Assembly: GCA_026988445.1 (NCBI GenBank)
Contig: JALSLF010000509.1
Span: 1 to 8,865, forward strand
DNA from: Bacteroidales bacterium
GTDB lineage: Bacteria; Bacteroidota; Bacteroidia; Bacteroidales; NBLH01
Direction: 5' to 3'
DNA length: 8,865 nt
Both the position numbers and the translations under genes were made by a program. Below, piece by piece: positions 1 to 7,060 of the stretch (positions are counted from its first letter, which is position 1; each line of letters opens with the position of its first letter). The notes beneath the pieces are model-generated. The model had not been told where the DNA came from. It ran no database searches and worked only from the letters and a program-made list of their open reading frames with translations.

Positions 1-1650
1 TGATGTATATTTTTCGGCTTTTAAGTATTCTGCTGCGGCAATAAAATCATCAAAAACATTTTGCTTGTGCATTTTAGTTCCGGCAAGATGCCATTTCTCG
101 CCGTATTCTCCACCGCCGCGTATGTTAGGCTGTGCATAAATCCCACCGTTTTCTAACCAAACAATCATTGCCGTGCTGAAACGCGGAGTTAAACTGATGT
201 TGAAACCTCCATATGCATATAAATAAGTCGGATTTTTTCCGTTCTTTTTCAAGCCTTTTTTGTAAACAATGTACATCGGGATTTTAGTACCGTCTTTACT
301 TTTGTAAAAAACTTGTTCGGTTACATAATCATCAGGATTAAAATCAATTGCGGGTTTCCAATACAATTCTGATTTACCCGATTTTATATCGTATTTAAAA
401 ATAGTTCCCGGATAGGTAAAAGAAGTAAATGTATAGTAAAGATGGTCGTCTTCTTTTTTTGCACCAAAACCACTAGCAGTTCCGGATGTTGGAAGTTCTA
501 TTTCACGAACTTTTTTCCCTTCATAATCGTATTGGATAATTTTTGATTTAACATCTACCATGTAGGAAGCAAAAATAAAGCCTCCTCCCGTTGAAGCATT
601 CAATACATTTTCTGTTTCAGGAATTAAATCTTTCCAATTTTCAGGCTTTGGGTTTGATGCATCAACAGTTACCACCCGGTTATTGGGTGCATTCAAATTT
701 GTTTCAATAATCAATTTAGTACCGTAATTATCAATGATCATGCTTTCACTGTCAAAATTATCTACAATGGGAATAATTTCACTACCCTCAACAGTTAAAT
801 CTTTAATATACAACTCATTCCCGCTAGTACTGTTTGCTGCCGAAATGATTAAATAACGCTCATCTTCGGTTAATCCTGCGCCAATATACCGGCGTGCTTG
901 TTTTTCTCCTCCAAAAATTAATTGGTCATTTTTTTGTTCGGTTCCTAATTTGTGATAAAAGAGCTTATGAAACTGTGTTTTGCCCGACAGTTGACTTCCT
1001 TTTTTAGGTTTATCGTAACTGCTGTAATAAAAACCTTCATTGCCTTTCCAACTAACACCGCTAAATTTTACATCAACTAAAGTATCTTCAATAATCTCAT
1101 TGGTTTTGGTATCACGAACAATAATTTTTCGCCAATCCGAACCGCCTTCCGAAATTAAATAAGCATAAAGCGAACCATCTTTTGTAAAACTGCCGCCTGC
1201 AAGTGAAATGGTTCCGTCTTCCGAAAACTTATTGGGGTCAAGAAAAACTTCCGCGTCACTGCCATCTTCGTTTTTAGAACGATACAGTACATATTGGTTT
1301 TGCAAACCATCGTTTTTATAAAAATAATAATAATCGCCATGTTTTACGGGAGCCGTTACTTTTTCATAATTCCAAAGCTTTTCCAAGCGAGCTTTAATTT
1401 TATCCCTGAAAGGGATTTTATTTAAATAGCCGAAAGTAAGTTCATTTTGCTTTTTAACCCATTGGGCAGTTTCTTCCGATAAATCATCTTCGAGCCAACG
1501 ATATGGGTCGGGTACTTTTGTTCCAAAATACACATCTACTGTATCAACTTTTTTTGTTTCAGGATAAGTTACCGTCATTTGTTCCTGTTTTACTTGCTGA
1601 TTACAAGCAACTAAGCCTATCAGCAAAAGTGAATAAAATAGTTTTTTCAT
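1..1650 (-). CDS. Prolyl oligopeptidase (peptidase family S9A), lipoprotein, C-terminus cut off by window edge
   Basis: This is a serine peptidase that cleaves short peptides after proline. The reading frame is open for 550 codons from the ATG at 1650 to the window edge. Residues 1-16 form a lipoprotein signal: MKKL, a hydrophobic core, then the lipobox LVAC with Cys16 as the likely lipidated residue. Asn at +2 favours outer-membrane sorting. From about residue 29 the sequence matches the family's N-terminal region (YPETKKVD, DPYRWLEDD). A long beta-propeller region follows, to roughly residue 430. The start of the alpha/beta hydrolase domain is visible as YAYGGF and NIRGGGEYGEKWH near residues 490-530. 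Family members are about 700 residues long, so the catalytic Ser (GGSNGG), Asp and His should lie just outside the window and are not seen. The gene diverges from the YbjN-like pair. The family call is strong; the activity is inferred. No frameshift was seen. Confidence 0.93.
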   Translation of the reverse strand, partial: MKKLFYSLLLIGLVACNQQVKQEQMTVTYPETKKVDTVDVYFGTKVPDPYRWLEDDLSEETAQWVKKQNELTFGYLNKIPFRDKIKARLEKLWNYEKVTAPVKHGDYYYFYKNDGLQNQYVLYRSKNEDGSDAEVFLDPNKFSEDGTISLAGGSFTKDGSLYAYLISEGGSDWRKIIVRDTKTNEIIEDTLVDVKFSGVSWKGNEGFYYSSYDKPKKGSQLSGKTQFHKLFYHKLGTEQKNDQLIFGGEKQARRYIGAGLTEDERYLIISAANSTSGNELYIKDLTVEGSEIIPIVDNFDSESMIIDNYGTKLIIETNLNAPNNRVVTVDASNPKPENWKDLIPETENVLNASTGGGFIFASYMVDVKSKIIQYDYEGKKVREIELPTSGTASGFGAKKEDDHLYYTFTSFTYPGTIFKYDIKSGKSELYWKPAIDFNPDDYVTEQVFYKSKDGTKIPMYIVYKKGLKKNGKNPTYLYAYGGFNISLTPRFSTAMIVWLENGGIYAQPNIRGGGEYGEKWHLAGTKMHKQNVFDDFIAAAEYLKAEKYTS

Positions 1651-1678
1651 AATATTTGGTTTTATTGAATTTACCATA

Positions 1679-1686
1679 CAAAAATA
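1679..1686 (-). promoter_or_regulatory. Candidate -7 element of the prolyl oligopeptidase promoter
   Basis: Read on the minus strand this is TATTTTTG, a full match to the Bacteroidota -7 consensus TAnnTTTG. It lies 28 bases before the peptidase start codon, a sensible leader length. No convincing TTG sits at the expected -33 spacing, so only half of the promoter is supported. Confidence 0.45.
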
Positions 1687-1719
1687 AATAAGATAAATGC
1701 ATTAGTGAAAAAAATTATG

Positions 1720-1727
1720 TATATTTG
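1720..1727 (+). promoter_or_regulatory. Candidate -7 element for the first YbjN-like gene
   Basis: TATATTTG matches the Bacteroidota -7 consensus TAnnTTTG and ends 28 bases before the ATG at 1756. No clear TTG lies about 19 bases upstream. With the minus-strand element at 1679-1686 it forms a back-to-back arrangement inside a 105-base divergent gap. Confidence 0.45.
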
Positions 1728-1755
1728 ATGAAATAACCTTAAAACAATTATAATT

Positions 1756-2196
1756 ATGGATTTACAAGTTTATTATCAGATGGTAGAGAACAACATTCAA
1801 AAATTGGGTGTTGATCCGGTAAATTGCCGAGGGGAAAAACCAGGGCAATGGAACTTAAAAAAAGGCTCTGCCAATGTTTGGATTGATGTTTGGGAAACTA
1901 AAGAAGGGAACTACGGATATTTTCAATGCATGGCTCCCGTAGTTAAAATTCCGCCTCAAAATACCGAAGCATTTTATCAGGAAATTTTAGAAATAAACCA
2001 TAAACTTTATGGTGTAGGTATGACAAAGTTTAAAGATTACATCTATATTAAAACCATTAGGGAATTGCAAGGAATTGATGAAGAAGAGATGATGGCAATG
2101 ATGAATCGTATTGGCAATTATGCCGATGATTATGACGATTTGTTGTTTAATAAATATTGGGGTGATAATGCAGGTGCAGGCCCGGGTAGTGTTTAA
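1756..2196 (+). CDS. YbjN / type III secretion chaperone-like small protein, copy 1
   Basis: A 146-residue soluble acidic protein with no signal peptide or membrane helix. The order of predicted elements is a starting helix (YYQMVENNIQKLG), a strand pair around QWNLKKGSA and WIDVW, a further strand with GYFQ and PVVKIP, a helix (EAFYQEILEIN), a strand (YIYIKTIRELQG), and a last acidic helix ending in NYADDYDDLL. This pattern fits the YbjN / CesT-type chaperone fold, whose members bind partner proteins or help in stress responses. That assignment is made by eye from fold logic and remains tentative. The tail GDNAGAGPGSV is absent from its neighbour. The next gene at 2366 is a clear paralogue. 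The start is preceded by AATTATAATT and no Shine-Dalgarno, as at the paralogue. Its client or role is unknown; type III secretion is not implied. Confidence 0.85.
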   Translation: MDLQVYYQMVENNIQKLGVDPVNCRGEKPGQWNLKKGSANVWIDVWETKEGNYGYFQCMAPVVKIPPQNTEAFYQEILEINHKLYGVGMTKFKDYIYIKTIRELQGIDEEEMMAMMNRIGNYADDYDDLLFNKYWGDNAGAGPGSV

Positions 2197-2229
2197 GGTA
2201 AGTTATTGAATTTTATTAGTTTATTAGTT

Positions 2230-2322
2230 AACTTGTCCGCCAACTGAGTGTTTATTGTTTTTTTATACCATAGATGCTAATTCAGAATCCTAATAAATAA
2301 GCCATCCGTTACCGTACAAGTT
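2230..2322. repeat. Imperfect 21-base inverted repeat in the gap between the two paralogues
   Basis: The left arm at 2230-2250 begins AACTTGTCCG. The reverse complement of the right arm at 2302-2322 begins AACTTGTACG. Over 21 aligned positions 15 agree, including the outer seven in full. About 50 AT-rich bases separate the arms. No target-site duplication is obvious. It could be a decayed small repeat element, a weak transcript hairpin, or chance. Confidence 0.3.
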
Positions 2323-2365
2323 TTCTAATAATTTAGATAAAACTTCTACTCAAAAAATTATAATA

Positions 2366-2779
2366 ATGAATTTAGAAAAATATTATCAACTTATAGAAAG
2401 TGCAATTGAAAAGCTGGGCATTACACCTTCTTCAATCCGTGAAAAAGAAGGACAATGGAATCTTAAAAAGGGTTCAGCATTGGTGTATATAAATGTTTGG
2501 GAAGATAAAAAGAACCAAAGCGGTTATTTTCAGGCTTCATCAACAGTTGCCCGTGTTCCTGATGAAAACAAAGAAGCTTTTTTTTCGGAGATTTTAGATA
2601 TTAATGCAAAAATTTTTGGTGTTACCATGGGCAAAATTGACCCTTGGATTTTTGTACGGCATGTTCGCGAGTTGGAAGGTCTTGATGAATCGGAAATTAT
2701 AGCTACCGTAAACAGAGTTGCAAACTACTCTGATATTTACGATGATTATTTGGAAGAAAAGTATTTCAAAAAATCATAA
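2366..2779 (+). CDS. YbjN / type III secretion chaperone-like small protein, copy 2
   Basis: A 137-residue soluble protein that aligns almost end to end with the protein encoded at 1756-2196. Close to half of the residues are identical by eye. Shared blocks include the N-terminal YYQ, the nine-residue QWNLKKGSA, GYFQ, EAF, EIL and the NYxDxYDD ending. It lacks two residues near position 26 and the Gly-rich tail of copy 1. The YbjN / CesT-like call is the same, and equally tentative. The ATG at 2366 follows AATTATAATA, nearly the same ten bases that precede copy 1, which supports duplication of leader as well as coding sequence. The 169-base gap has no obvious terminator, so the two may be co-transcribed. 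The stop codon lies inside the tail of the convergent gene at 2774-3265, a six-base overlap. Confidence 0.85.
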   Translation: MNLEKYYQLIESAIEKLGITPSSIREKEGQWNLKKGSALVYINVWEDKKNQSGYFQASSTVARVPDENKEAFFSEILDINAKIFGVTMGKIDPWIFVRHVRELEGLDESEIIATVNRVANYSDIYDDYLEEKYFKKS

Positions 2780-3265
2780 AACCAAACCTTCACCGGCTTG
2801 TTTTTTATCTTTTATTCTACCCGATATACGTCCTATAACTAAGCCGATAACAAAACCAAAAAGAAGGCTTTGTTTTAGAAAACCGGGAATACTTAAATAG
2901 GCAGCTAATGCACCCGCAAGCATGCCCAAAATTACTCCAAGTAAAGAGTAAAATGAAGTAAAATAAGATGGTGGATAAATTTTATGTGCTTTTCGAATAT
3001 GGTCATGCATGGCATTTACCTTTTTCTCAAATGCTTTGCGCGATTTTAAATCTCCTTTCAGATATTCAAACAGGTTTTCAGCTAATTCTTCCGAAACTTG
3101 TTTCGATTCTTTGCAAACAGCACATTCACCGGAAAAACGATCAATTTTTTGGGCAATTTTCAGAAAAGTATCTACCTGAAAAAACTTAAAATCGTTTTTA
3201 TACAATAAGTCGTTTTGCTCAATAGCTGTTTTTTCTAATTTTTGATACCAAAGAGATTCTTGCAT
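2774..3265 (-). CDS. Unrecognised membrane protein with CxxC and His-rich motif and two C-terminal helices
   Basis: A 163-residue protein whose family I do not recognise. Residues 1-95 are polar and mostly helical. They contain a CxxC pair (Cys48, Cys51, in GECAVCKES) and, 35-45 residues later, His87, His89 and His94 (MHDHIRKAHK). Together these could bind a metal such as zinc, but that is inference. Residues about 101-124 and 131-148 are hydrophobic, Gly/Ala-rich membrane helices joined by a short loop with a Pro. The C-terminal end is basic (GRISGRIKDKK), so it probably faces the cytoplasm. A two-helix hairpin would place the N-terminal domain in the cytoplasm too. The start is the ATG at 3265, just after a heptamer repeat. 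It lies beyond the pnp terminator, so it probably has its own promoter. Its end overlaps the convergent YbjN-like gene by six bases. Confidence 0.8.
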   Translation of the reverse strand: MQESLWYQKLEKTAIEQNDLLYKNDFKFFQVDTFLKIAQKIDRFSGECAVCKESKQVSEELAENLFEYLKGDLKSRKAFEKKVNAMHDHIRKAHKIYPPSYFTSFYSLLGVILGMLAGALAAYLSIPGFLKQSLLFGFVIGLVIGRISGRIKDKKQAGEGLVL

Positions 3266-3270
3266 TCTTA

Positions 3271-3305
3271 ATTTTAGATTTATGATTTTAGATTTTAGAT
3301 TTCAG
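3271..3305. repeat. Five tandem heptamers (ATTTTAG type)
   Basis: Five consecutive seven-base units are present: ATTTTAG, ATTTATG, ATTTTAG, ATTTTAG, ATTTCAG. On the minus strand they read as CTAAAAT-type units ending five bases before the ATG at 3265, so they probably lie in the leader or promoter region of that gene. Three units are identical, and the others differ by one or two bases. Confidence 0.8.
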
Positions 3306-3334
3306 AAGTAAACAAACTTTTAAACGCACCCTAT

Positions 3335-3367
3335 GAAAAAAGGATAGCCCAAAAATCAGACTATCCT
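3335..3367 (-). terminator. Intrinsic terminator of pnp
   Basis: On the minus strand, 20 bases after the pnp stop codon, AGGATAGTCT pairs with GGGCTATCCT. The ten-pair stem has two G-U pairs and a seven-base loop (GATTTTT). A run of six T follows directly. This is a textbook Rho-independent terminator. Confidence 0.88.
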
Positions 3368-3387
3368 ATATTTAATCTTAATAGAAA

Positions 3388-5511
3388 TTAATTTTTCTTT
3401 TCCGGTTTTGGAAGTAATGCTTTACGCGATAATTTTAATTTACCGGATCTTTGGTCAATATCAATAATCTTAACATCAACCATTTCACCTTCTTTTAAAA
3501 CATCTTCAACAGAATTTAAACGTCTGTGCTCTATTTCGGAAATATGCAATAATCCGTCTTTACCCGGTAAAATTTCAATAAAAGCACCAAAAGACACAAT
3601 TGATTTTACTTTACCGCGATAAACCATACCTACTTCCGGTACTTCAACAATGGCACGTACTTTTGCCAAAGCTGCTTCTATGCTGTCTTTATCCGGACCG
3701 GAAATTAAAACAATTCCTTTTTCGTCTTTTTCTTCAATGGTAATGGTGGTATTGCTAACCGCTTGAATTTCTTGAATGATTTTTCCTCCGGGACCAATGA
3801 TTGAACCAATTGTATCTTTAGGAACAATCAATTTTTCAACTCTCGGTACGTGTGGTTTAAAGTCTTCGCGCGGTGCATCAAGAGTTTCCAACATTTTACC
3901 AAGAATATGAGCTCTTCCTTCTTTTGCTTGATTTAATGCTTTTTCCAGAATCTCATAAGACATTCCATTGACTTTAATATCCATTTGGCAAGCAGTAATA
4001 CCTTTGTCAGTACCGGTTACTTTAAAATCCATATCACCTAAATGGTCTTCATCACCAAGAATATCCGATAAAACGGTATATCTATCAGGATTATCCATAA
4101 TAAGCCCCATGGCAATACCGGAAACAGGACGTTTAATTTGAATACCGGCATCCATTAAAGCCAATGTTCCGGCGCAAACCGTAGCCATAGATGATGAACC
4201 GTTCGACTCCAATATATCGGAAACTACACGAATTGCATATAAACTATCATCATCTTCGGGTAACATACGCTTTAAAGCTCTATGAGCCAAATTTCCGTGA
4301 CCAATTTCACGACGGCTTACACCACGTACGGGGCGCGCATCGCCGGTTGAAAAAGGTGGGAAATTATAATGCAATAAAAAGCGGTCTCTACCTTGTACCA
4401 AAGCTTCATCGATGATTTTTTCATCTAAGCGAGTACCCAAGGTAACGGTTGTTAATGATTGCGTTTCGCCGCGAGTAAAAATTGCCGAACCGTGCGCAGC
4501 CGGCAAGTAGTCCACTTCGCACCAAATAGGTCTGATTTCGGTCGATTTTCTTCCGTCCACACGGATACCTTCGTCTAAAAGTAAGTTGCGAACAGCTTTC
4601 TTTTCAACATCATGAAAATAAATACCGGTTAAAAATCCGAATTCTTCTTGTTCTTCTTCGCTTAAAGTTTCAACAAACTCTTCTTTGATTTGTTTAAAAG
4701 CATCGCTGCGTTCGTGTTTTGGAAGCCCCTTTTTGGCAACATCATAAACACGCTGATAAGCAAAATCATATATTTTTTGATATAATTCTTCGTTTTTTTC
4801 TTCGCGTTCGTATTCCCGCTTAACAACTTTCAAGTCATTTGCCATATCAATTTGAGCCTGACATTGAACTTTAATTGCTTCATGAGCAAAATGAATGGCT
4901 TCGAGCATTTCTTGTTCAGAAACTTCGTTCATTTCACCTTCAACCATCATCACATCGCTAAGCGTGGCTGCTACCATAATGTCTATGTCGGCGCGTTCGT
5001 TCTCTTCCATTGAAGGGTTAATTTTCAACTTTCCATCAATTCTGGCTACGCGAACTTCCGAAATAGGACCTTCAAAAGGAACATCAGAAACTGTTAAAGC
5101 TGCCGAAGCAGCCAAACCGGCTAATGAATCGGGCATATTTTCCGAATCGCCGGATATTAAACTTACCGTTACAAAAGTTTCGGCATGATAATCATCGGGG
5201 AATAAAGGGCGTAATGCTCTATCGACCAAACGTGCTACAAGAATTTCACTATCGCCCGGACGTCCTTCGCGGCGTAAAAAACCACCCGGAAAACGCCCAA
5301 CTGCTGAAAAATTTTCTCTGTATTCTACCGATAAGGGCATAAAATCGGCATCTTGTTTTTGTTCTTTTGCGGAAACAACAGTTGCCAAAAGCATTGTGTT
5401 TCCCATTTTAACTACTACGGAACCATCGGCTTGTTTTGCCAATTTTCCGGTTTCAAGGGTGATAATTCTTCCGTCACCCAAATCAATATCTTTTTGATAT
5501 AAATTATACAT
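3388..5511 (-). CDS. pnp: Polynucleotide phosphorylase (polyribonucleotide nucleotidyltransferase)
   Basis: This enzyme degrades RNA from the 3' end using phosphate, releasing nucleoside diphosphates, and can run in reverse to add tails. It is a cytoplasmic homotrimer. The 707-residue protein is full length. The first RNase PH-like domain holds FPGGFLRREGRP. An all-helical linker follows, and then the second, catalytic RNase PH domain with RREIGHG, NGSSSMA and GDEDHLGDMDFK. In the last motif Asp489, Asp495 and Lys497 correspond to the E. coli catalytic Asp486, Asp492 and Lys494. A KH domain (GPGGK at 573-577) and an S1 domain (about 632-700) complete the RNA-binding end. It lies downstream of rpsO on the same strand, an order conserved across many bacteria. 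A terminator and a candidate promoter in the 197-base gap suggest largely separate transcription. Confidence 0.99.
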   Translation of the reverse strand: MYNLYQKDIDLGDGRIITLETGKLAKQADGSVVVKMGNTMLLATVVSAKEQKQDADFMPLSVEYRENFSAVGRFPGGFLRREGRPGDSEILVARLVDRALRPLFPDDYHAETFVTVSLISGDSENMPDSLAGLAASAALTVSDVPFEGPISEVRVARIDGKLKINPSMEENERADIDIMVAATLSDVMMVEGEMNEVSEQEMLEAIHFAHEAIKVQCQAQIDMANDLKVVKREYEREEKNEELYQKIYDFAYQRVYDVAKKGLPKHERSDAFKQIKEEFVETLSEEEQEEFGFLTGIYFHDVEKKAVRNLLLDEGIRVDGRKSTEIRPIWCEVDYLPAAHGSAIFTRGETQSLTTVTLGTRLDEKIIDEALVQGRDRFLLHYNFPPFSTGDARPVRGVSRREIGHGNLAHRALKRMLPEDDDSLYAIRVVSDILESNGSSSMATVCAGTLALMDAGIQIKRPVSGIAMGLIMDNPDRYTVLSDILGDEDHLGDMDFKVTGTDKGITACQMDIKVNGMSYEILEKALNQAKEGRAHILGKMLETLDAPREDFKPHVPRVEKLIVPKDTIGSIIGPGGKIIQEIQAVSNTTITIEEKDEKGIVLISGPDKDSIEAALAKVRAIVEVPEVGMVYRGKVKSIVSFGAFIEILPGKDGLLHISEIEHRRLNSVEDVLKEGEMVDVKIIDIDQRSGKLKLSRKALLPKPEKKN

Positions 5512-5567
5512 AATAATAAAGTGTATTATTTTAATTTTTTAAAGAGGGAAAGATATACAAAAAAGTA

Positions 5568-5596
5568 CAAATTTAAAAATATGCGGTATTTCCCAA
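5568..5596 (-). promoter_or_regulatory. Candidate Bacteroidota-type promoter of pnp
   Basis: On the minus strand TTG (5596-5594) is followed, after an 18-base spacer, by TAAATTTG (5575-5568), a full match to the -7 consensus TAnnTTTG. The start codon of pnp lies 56 bases further on, giving a leader of about 50 bases. The spacer is slightly shorter than the usual 19-21. Confidence 0.55.
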
Positions 5597-5675
5597 TAAG
5601 AATATACAGCCTGAACAGACCGTATATTTTTGACCTGTTATAATAAACAGCTATTTTTTTGAAGTATATTTTGAA

Positions 5676-5707
5676 TAAAAAAAGGCAATTAAAATTGCCC
5701 CTTTTTA
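5676..5707 (-). terminator. Intrinsic terminator of rpsO
   Basis: Directly after the rpsO stop codon, the minus strand reads GGCAAT, loop TTTA, ATTGCC, then a run of seven T. An A-tract and two G on the 5' side can pair with the T-run to lengthen the stem. It would end most rpsO transcripts before pnp, or allow partial read-through. Confidence 0.85.
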
Positions 5708-5708
5708 T

Positions 5709-5978
5709 TTATCTTCTTAATCCTAATGACTTAATAATTGCACGATAACGCTCAATATCTTTTCTTTTAAGATAGTCAAGAAGTCTTCTTCTTTTACCAA
5801 CCAATTTAATCAAAGCTCTTTGTGTACCGAAATCTTTTTTATTTTTTTTCAGATGCTCGGTTAAATGACTGATACGATAAGAAAAAAGAGCGATTTGTGC
5901 TTCAGAAGTACCGGTATCGGATTCTGATTTACCATAAGTCTTAAAAAATTCTTTCTTCTTTTCAGTTGTTAAATACAT
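5709..5978 (-). CDS. rpsO: 30S ribosomal protein S15
   Basis: S15 binds 16S rRNA early in assembly of the small ribosomal subunit and contributes to bridges with the large subunit. The 89-residue product has the normal length and family signatures: SDTGTSEAQIALFSYRI, then HLKKNKKDFGTQRALIKLVG, then KRRRLLDYLKRKDIERYRAII. The start is the ATG at 5978, preceded by an A/G-rich leader (AAGAAAGAAT) with no strong Shine-Dalgarno. It is followed by its own terminator and then pnp on the same strand. A consensus promoter lies 44 bases upstream. In E. coli and several other phyla S15 represses its own mRNA through the leader. The short leader here may do the same, but no convincing S15 site was identified. 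The identification is certain. Confidence 0.98.
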   Translation of the reverse strand: MYLTTEKKKEFFKTYGKSESDTGTSEAQIALFSYRISHLTEHLKKNKKDFGTQRALIKLVGKRRRLLDYLKRKDIERYRAIIKSLGLRR

Positions 5979-6021
5979 ATTCTTTCTTGTTTATAATATT
6001 TACCACTCCATAATGAGCCTG

Positions 6022-6051
6022 CAAAATTAGATATTTTATTTTAAATAGCAA
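6022..6051 (-). promoter_or_regulatory. Bacteroidota-type promoter of rpsO
   Basis: On the minus strand TTG (6051-6049), a 19-base spacer, and TAATTTTG (6029-6022) match both the elements and the spacing of the Bacteroidota primary sigma-factor consensus (TTG-N19-TAnnTTTG). Transcription should start near 6016, giving a leader of a little under 40 bases. This is the best promoter in the window. Confidence 0.75.
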
Positions 6052-6133
6052 GATTTTGATAGAATAATTTGTAAAATTATACGAAATATGGTATTAATCA
6101 ATATATTTACGCTCTAAAAAAATTATTTGTTTT

Positions 6134-7060
6134 ATGTTATCATTTGTAGTCCCTGCTTACAACGAAGAAAAAAATGTTGAAACTTTATATAGCCGGATAA
6201 AAGTTTTAATGGAAGAAATAAAAGAAAGCTTTGAACTTATTTTTATAAACGACGGTAGCACGGATAACACTTTAAATAAACTAAAAAAATTAGCCCAAAA
6301 AGATAAGCATATTAAAATAATTCATTTAACCCGTAATTTCGGGCATCAGTCTGCACTTACAGCCGGCTTAAAATTAGCCCAAGGTGATGCGGTAATATCC
6401 ATGGATTGTGACCTGCAAGACCCACCGGAACTTATTGAAGAAATGTATCAAAAATGGAAAGAAGGATTTGATATTGTTTATGCCCGCCGCATTAATTACC
6501 GTAAAGATAATTTTTTAAAGAAATTGGGTTCAAAAATATATTACCGGATTTTAAATAAATTTTCGTTTGTTGATATGCCGCGCAATGTGGGCGATTTTCG
6601 CTTAATCGATAAAGCGGTGTTAAATGAAATAAACAATATGCCGGAACACTCGCGTTACTTACGCGGCATGGTAGCTTGGACAGGCTTTTCACATACCTAT
6701 GTTGATTATCACCGGCCTGACAGAATAGAAGGCGAATCGGCATATTCATTAAGTAAATTAGCACGGCTGGGAATGGATGGAATGTTCAATTTCTCGGTTT
6801 TACCCTTACGCTTGGGTTTTTATCTGGGCTTTATAACTATATTGTTAGGAACAGCGTTGCTTTTATACCAAATTGCCGATACCTTAATTACCGGAGCTTA
6901 TTATCATTTATATAAATGGCTGATTGTGTTACTTTTTATTTTTATGGGCTTTATGTTTATGCTCATGTGGGTAGTAGGAGAATATATTTGGCGCATATTT
7001 AACGAAGTACGCTCACGACCTATTTATATTATTAAAGAGAAAATTAATTTTGAAGAATAA
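6134..7060 (+). CDS. GT2 family glycosyltransferase, polyprenyl-phosphate sugar synthase-like (DPM1/GtrB/ArnC type)
   Basis: This enzyme probably transfers a sugar from a nucleotide donor onto a polyprenyl phosphate at the inner face of the cytoplasmic membrane. The 308-residue protein has a GT-A domain at about 1-220. It starts with VVPAYNEE, continues with NDGSTDNT (39-46), and has the metal-binding DxD as Asp91-Cys-Asp93 in MDCDLQDPPE. GDFRLID follows at 153-159. Two membrane helices (about 225-247 and 262-284) come next, then the family's C-terminal signature GEYIWRIFNEVRSRPIYI. The start at 6134 leaves only three residues before the first strand. It is the first gene of an overlapping operon: its last 11 bases overlap the start of the next gene. 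The downstream GT-C protein is the expected type of user of a polyprenyl-linked sugar. The sugar itself cannot be told from the sequence. Confidence 0.93.
   Translation: MLSFVVPAYNEEKNVETLYSRIKVLMEEIKESFELIFINDGSTDNTLNKLKKLAQKDKHIKIIHLTRNFGHQSALTAGLKLAQGDAVISMDCDLQDPPELIEEMYQKWKEGFDIVYARRINYRKDNFLKKLGSKIYYRILNKFSFVDMPRNVGDFRLIDKAVLNEINNMPEHSRYLRGMVAWTGFSHTYVDYHRPDRIEGESAYSLSKLARLGMDGMFNFSVLPLRLGFYLGFITILLGTALLLYQIADTLITGAYYHLYKWLIVLLFIFMGFMFMLMWVVGEYIWRIFNEVRSRPIYIIKEKINFEE

Noticed and set aside
3303..3330. A possible -7 element (TA-N4-TTTG, minus strand) for the unknown membrane protein.
   Set aside because: The gap inside the element is two bases too long and no -33 element is present.
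4191..5342. Open frames on the plus strand opposite pnp.
   Set aside because: They lie wholly inside a strongly conserved gene and show no family features of their own.
5610..5655. Short AACAG/CTGTT inverted matches between rpsO and pnp, and a TTGACC next to TATAAT.
   Set aside because: The stems are only five bases long and AT-rich, and the sigma-70-like boxes are three bases apart, far too close to act as a promoter.
6085..6133. A promoter for the glycosyltransferase operon.
   Set aside because: TATATTTA near 6100-6107 misses the consensus G and has no TTG at proper spacing, so no site could be supported although one is expected between 5979 and 6133.
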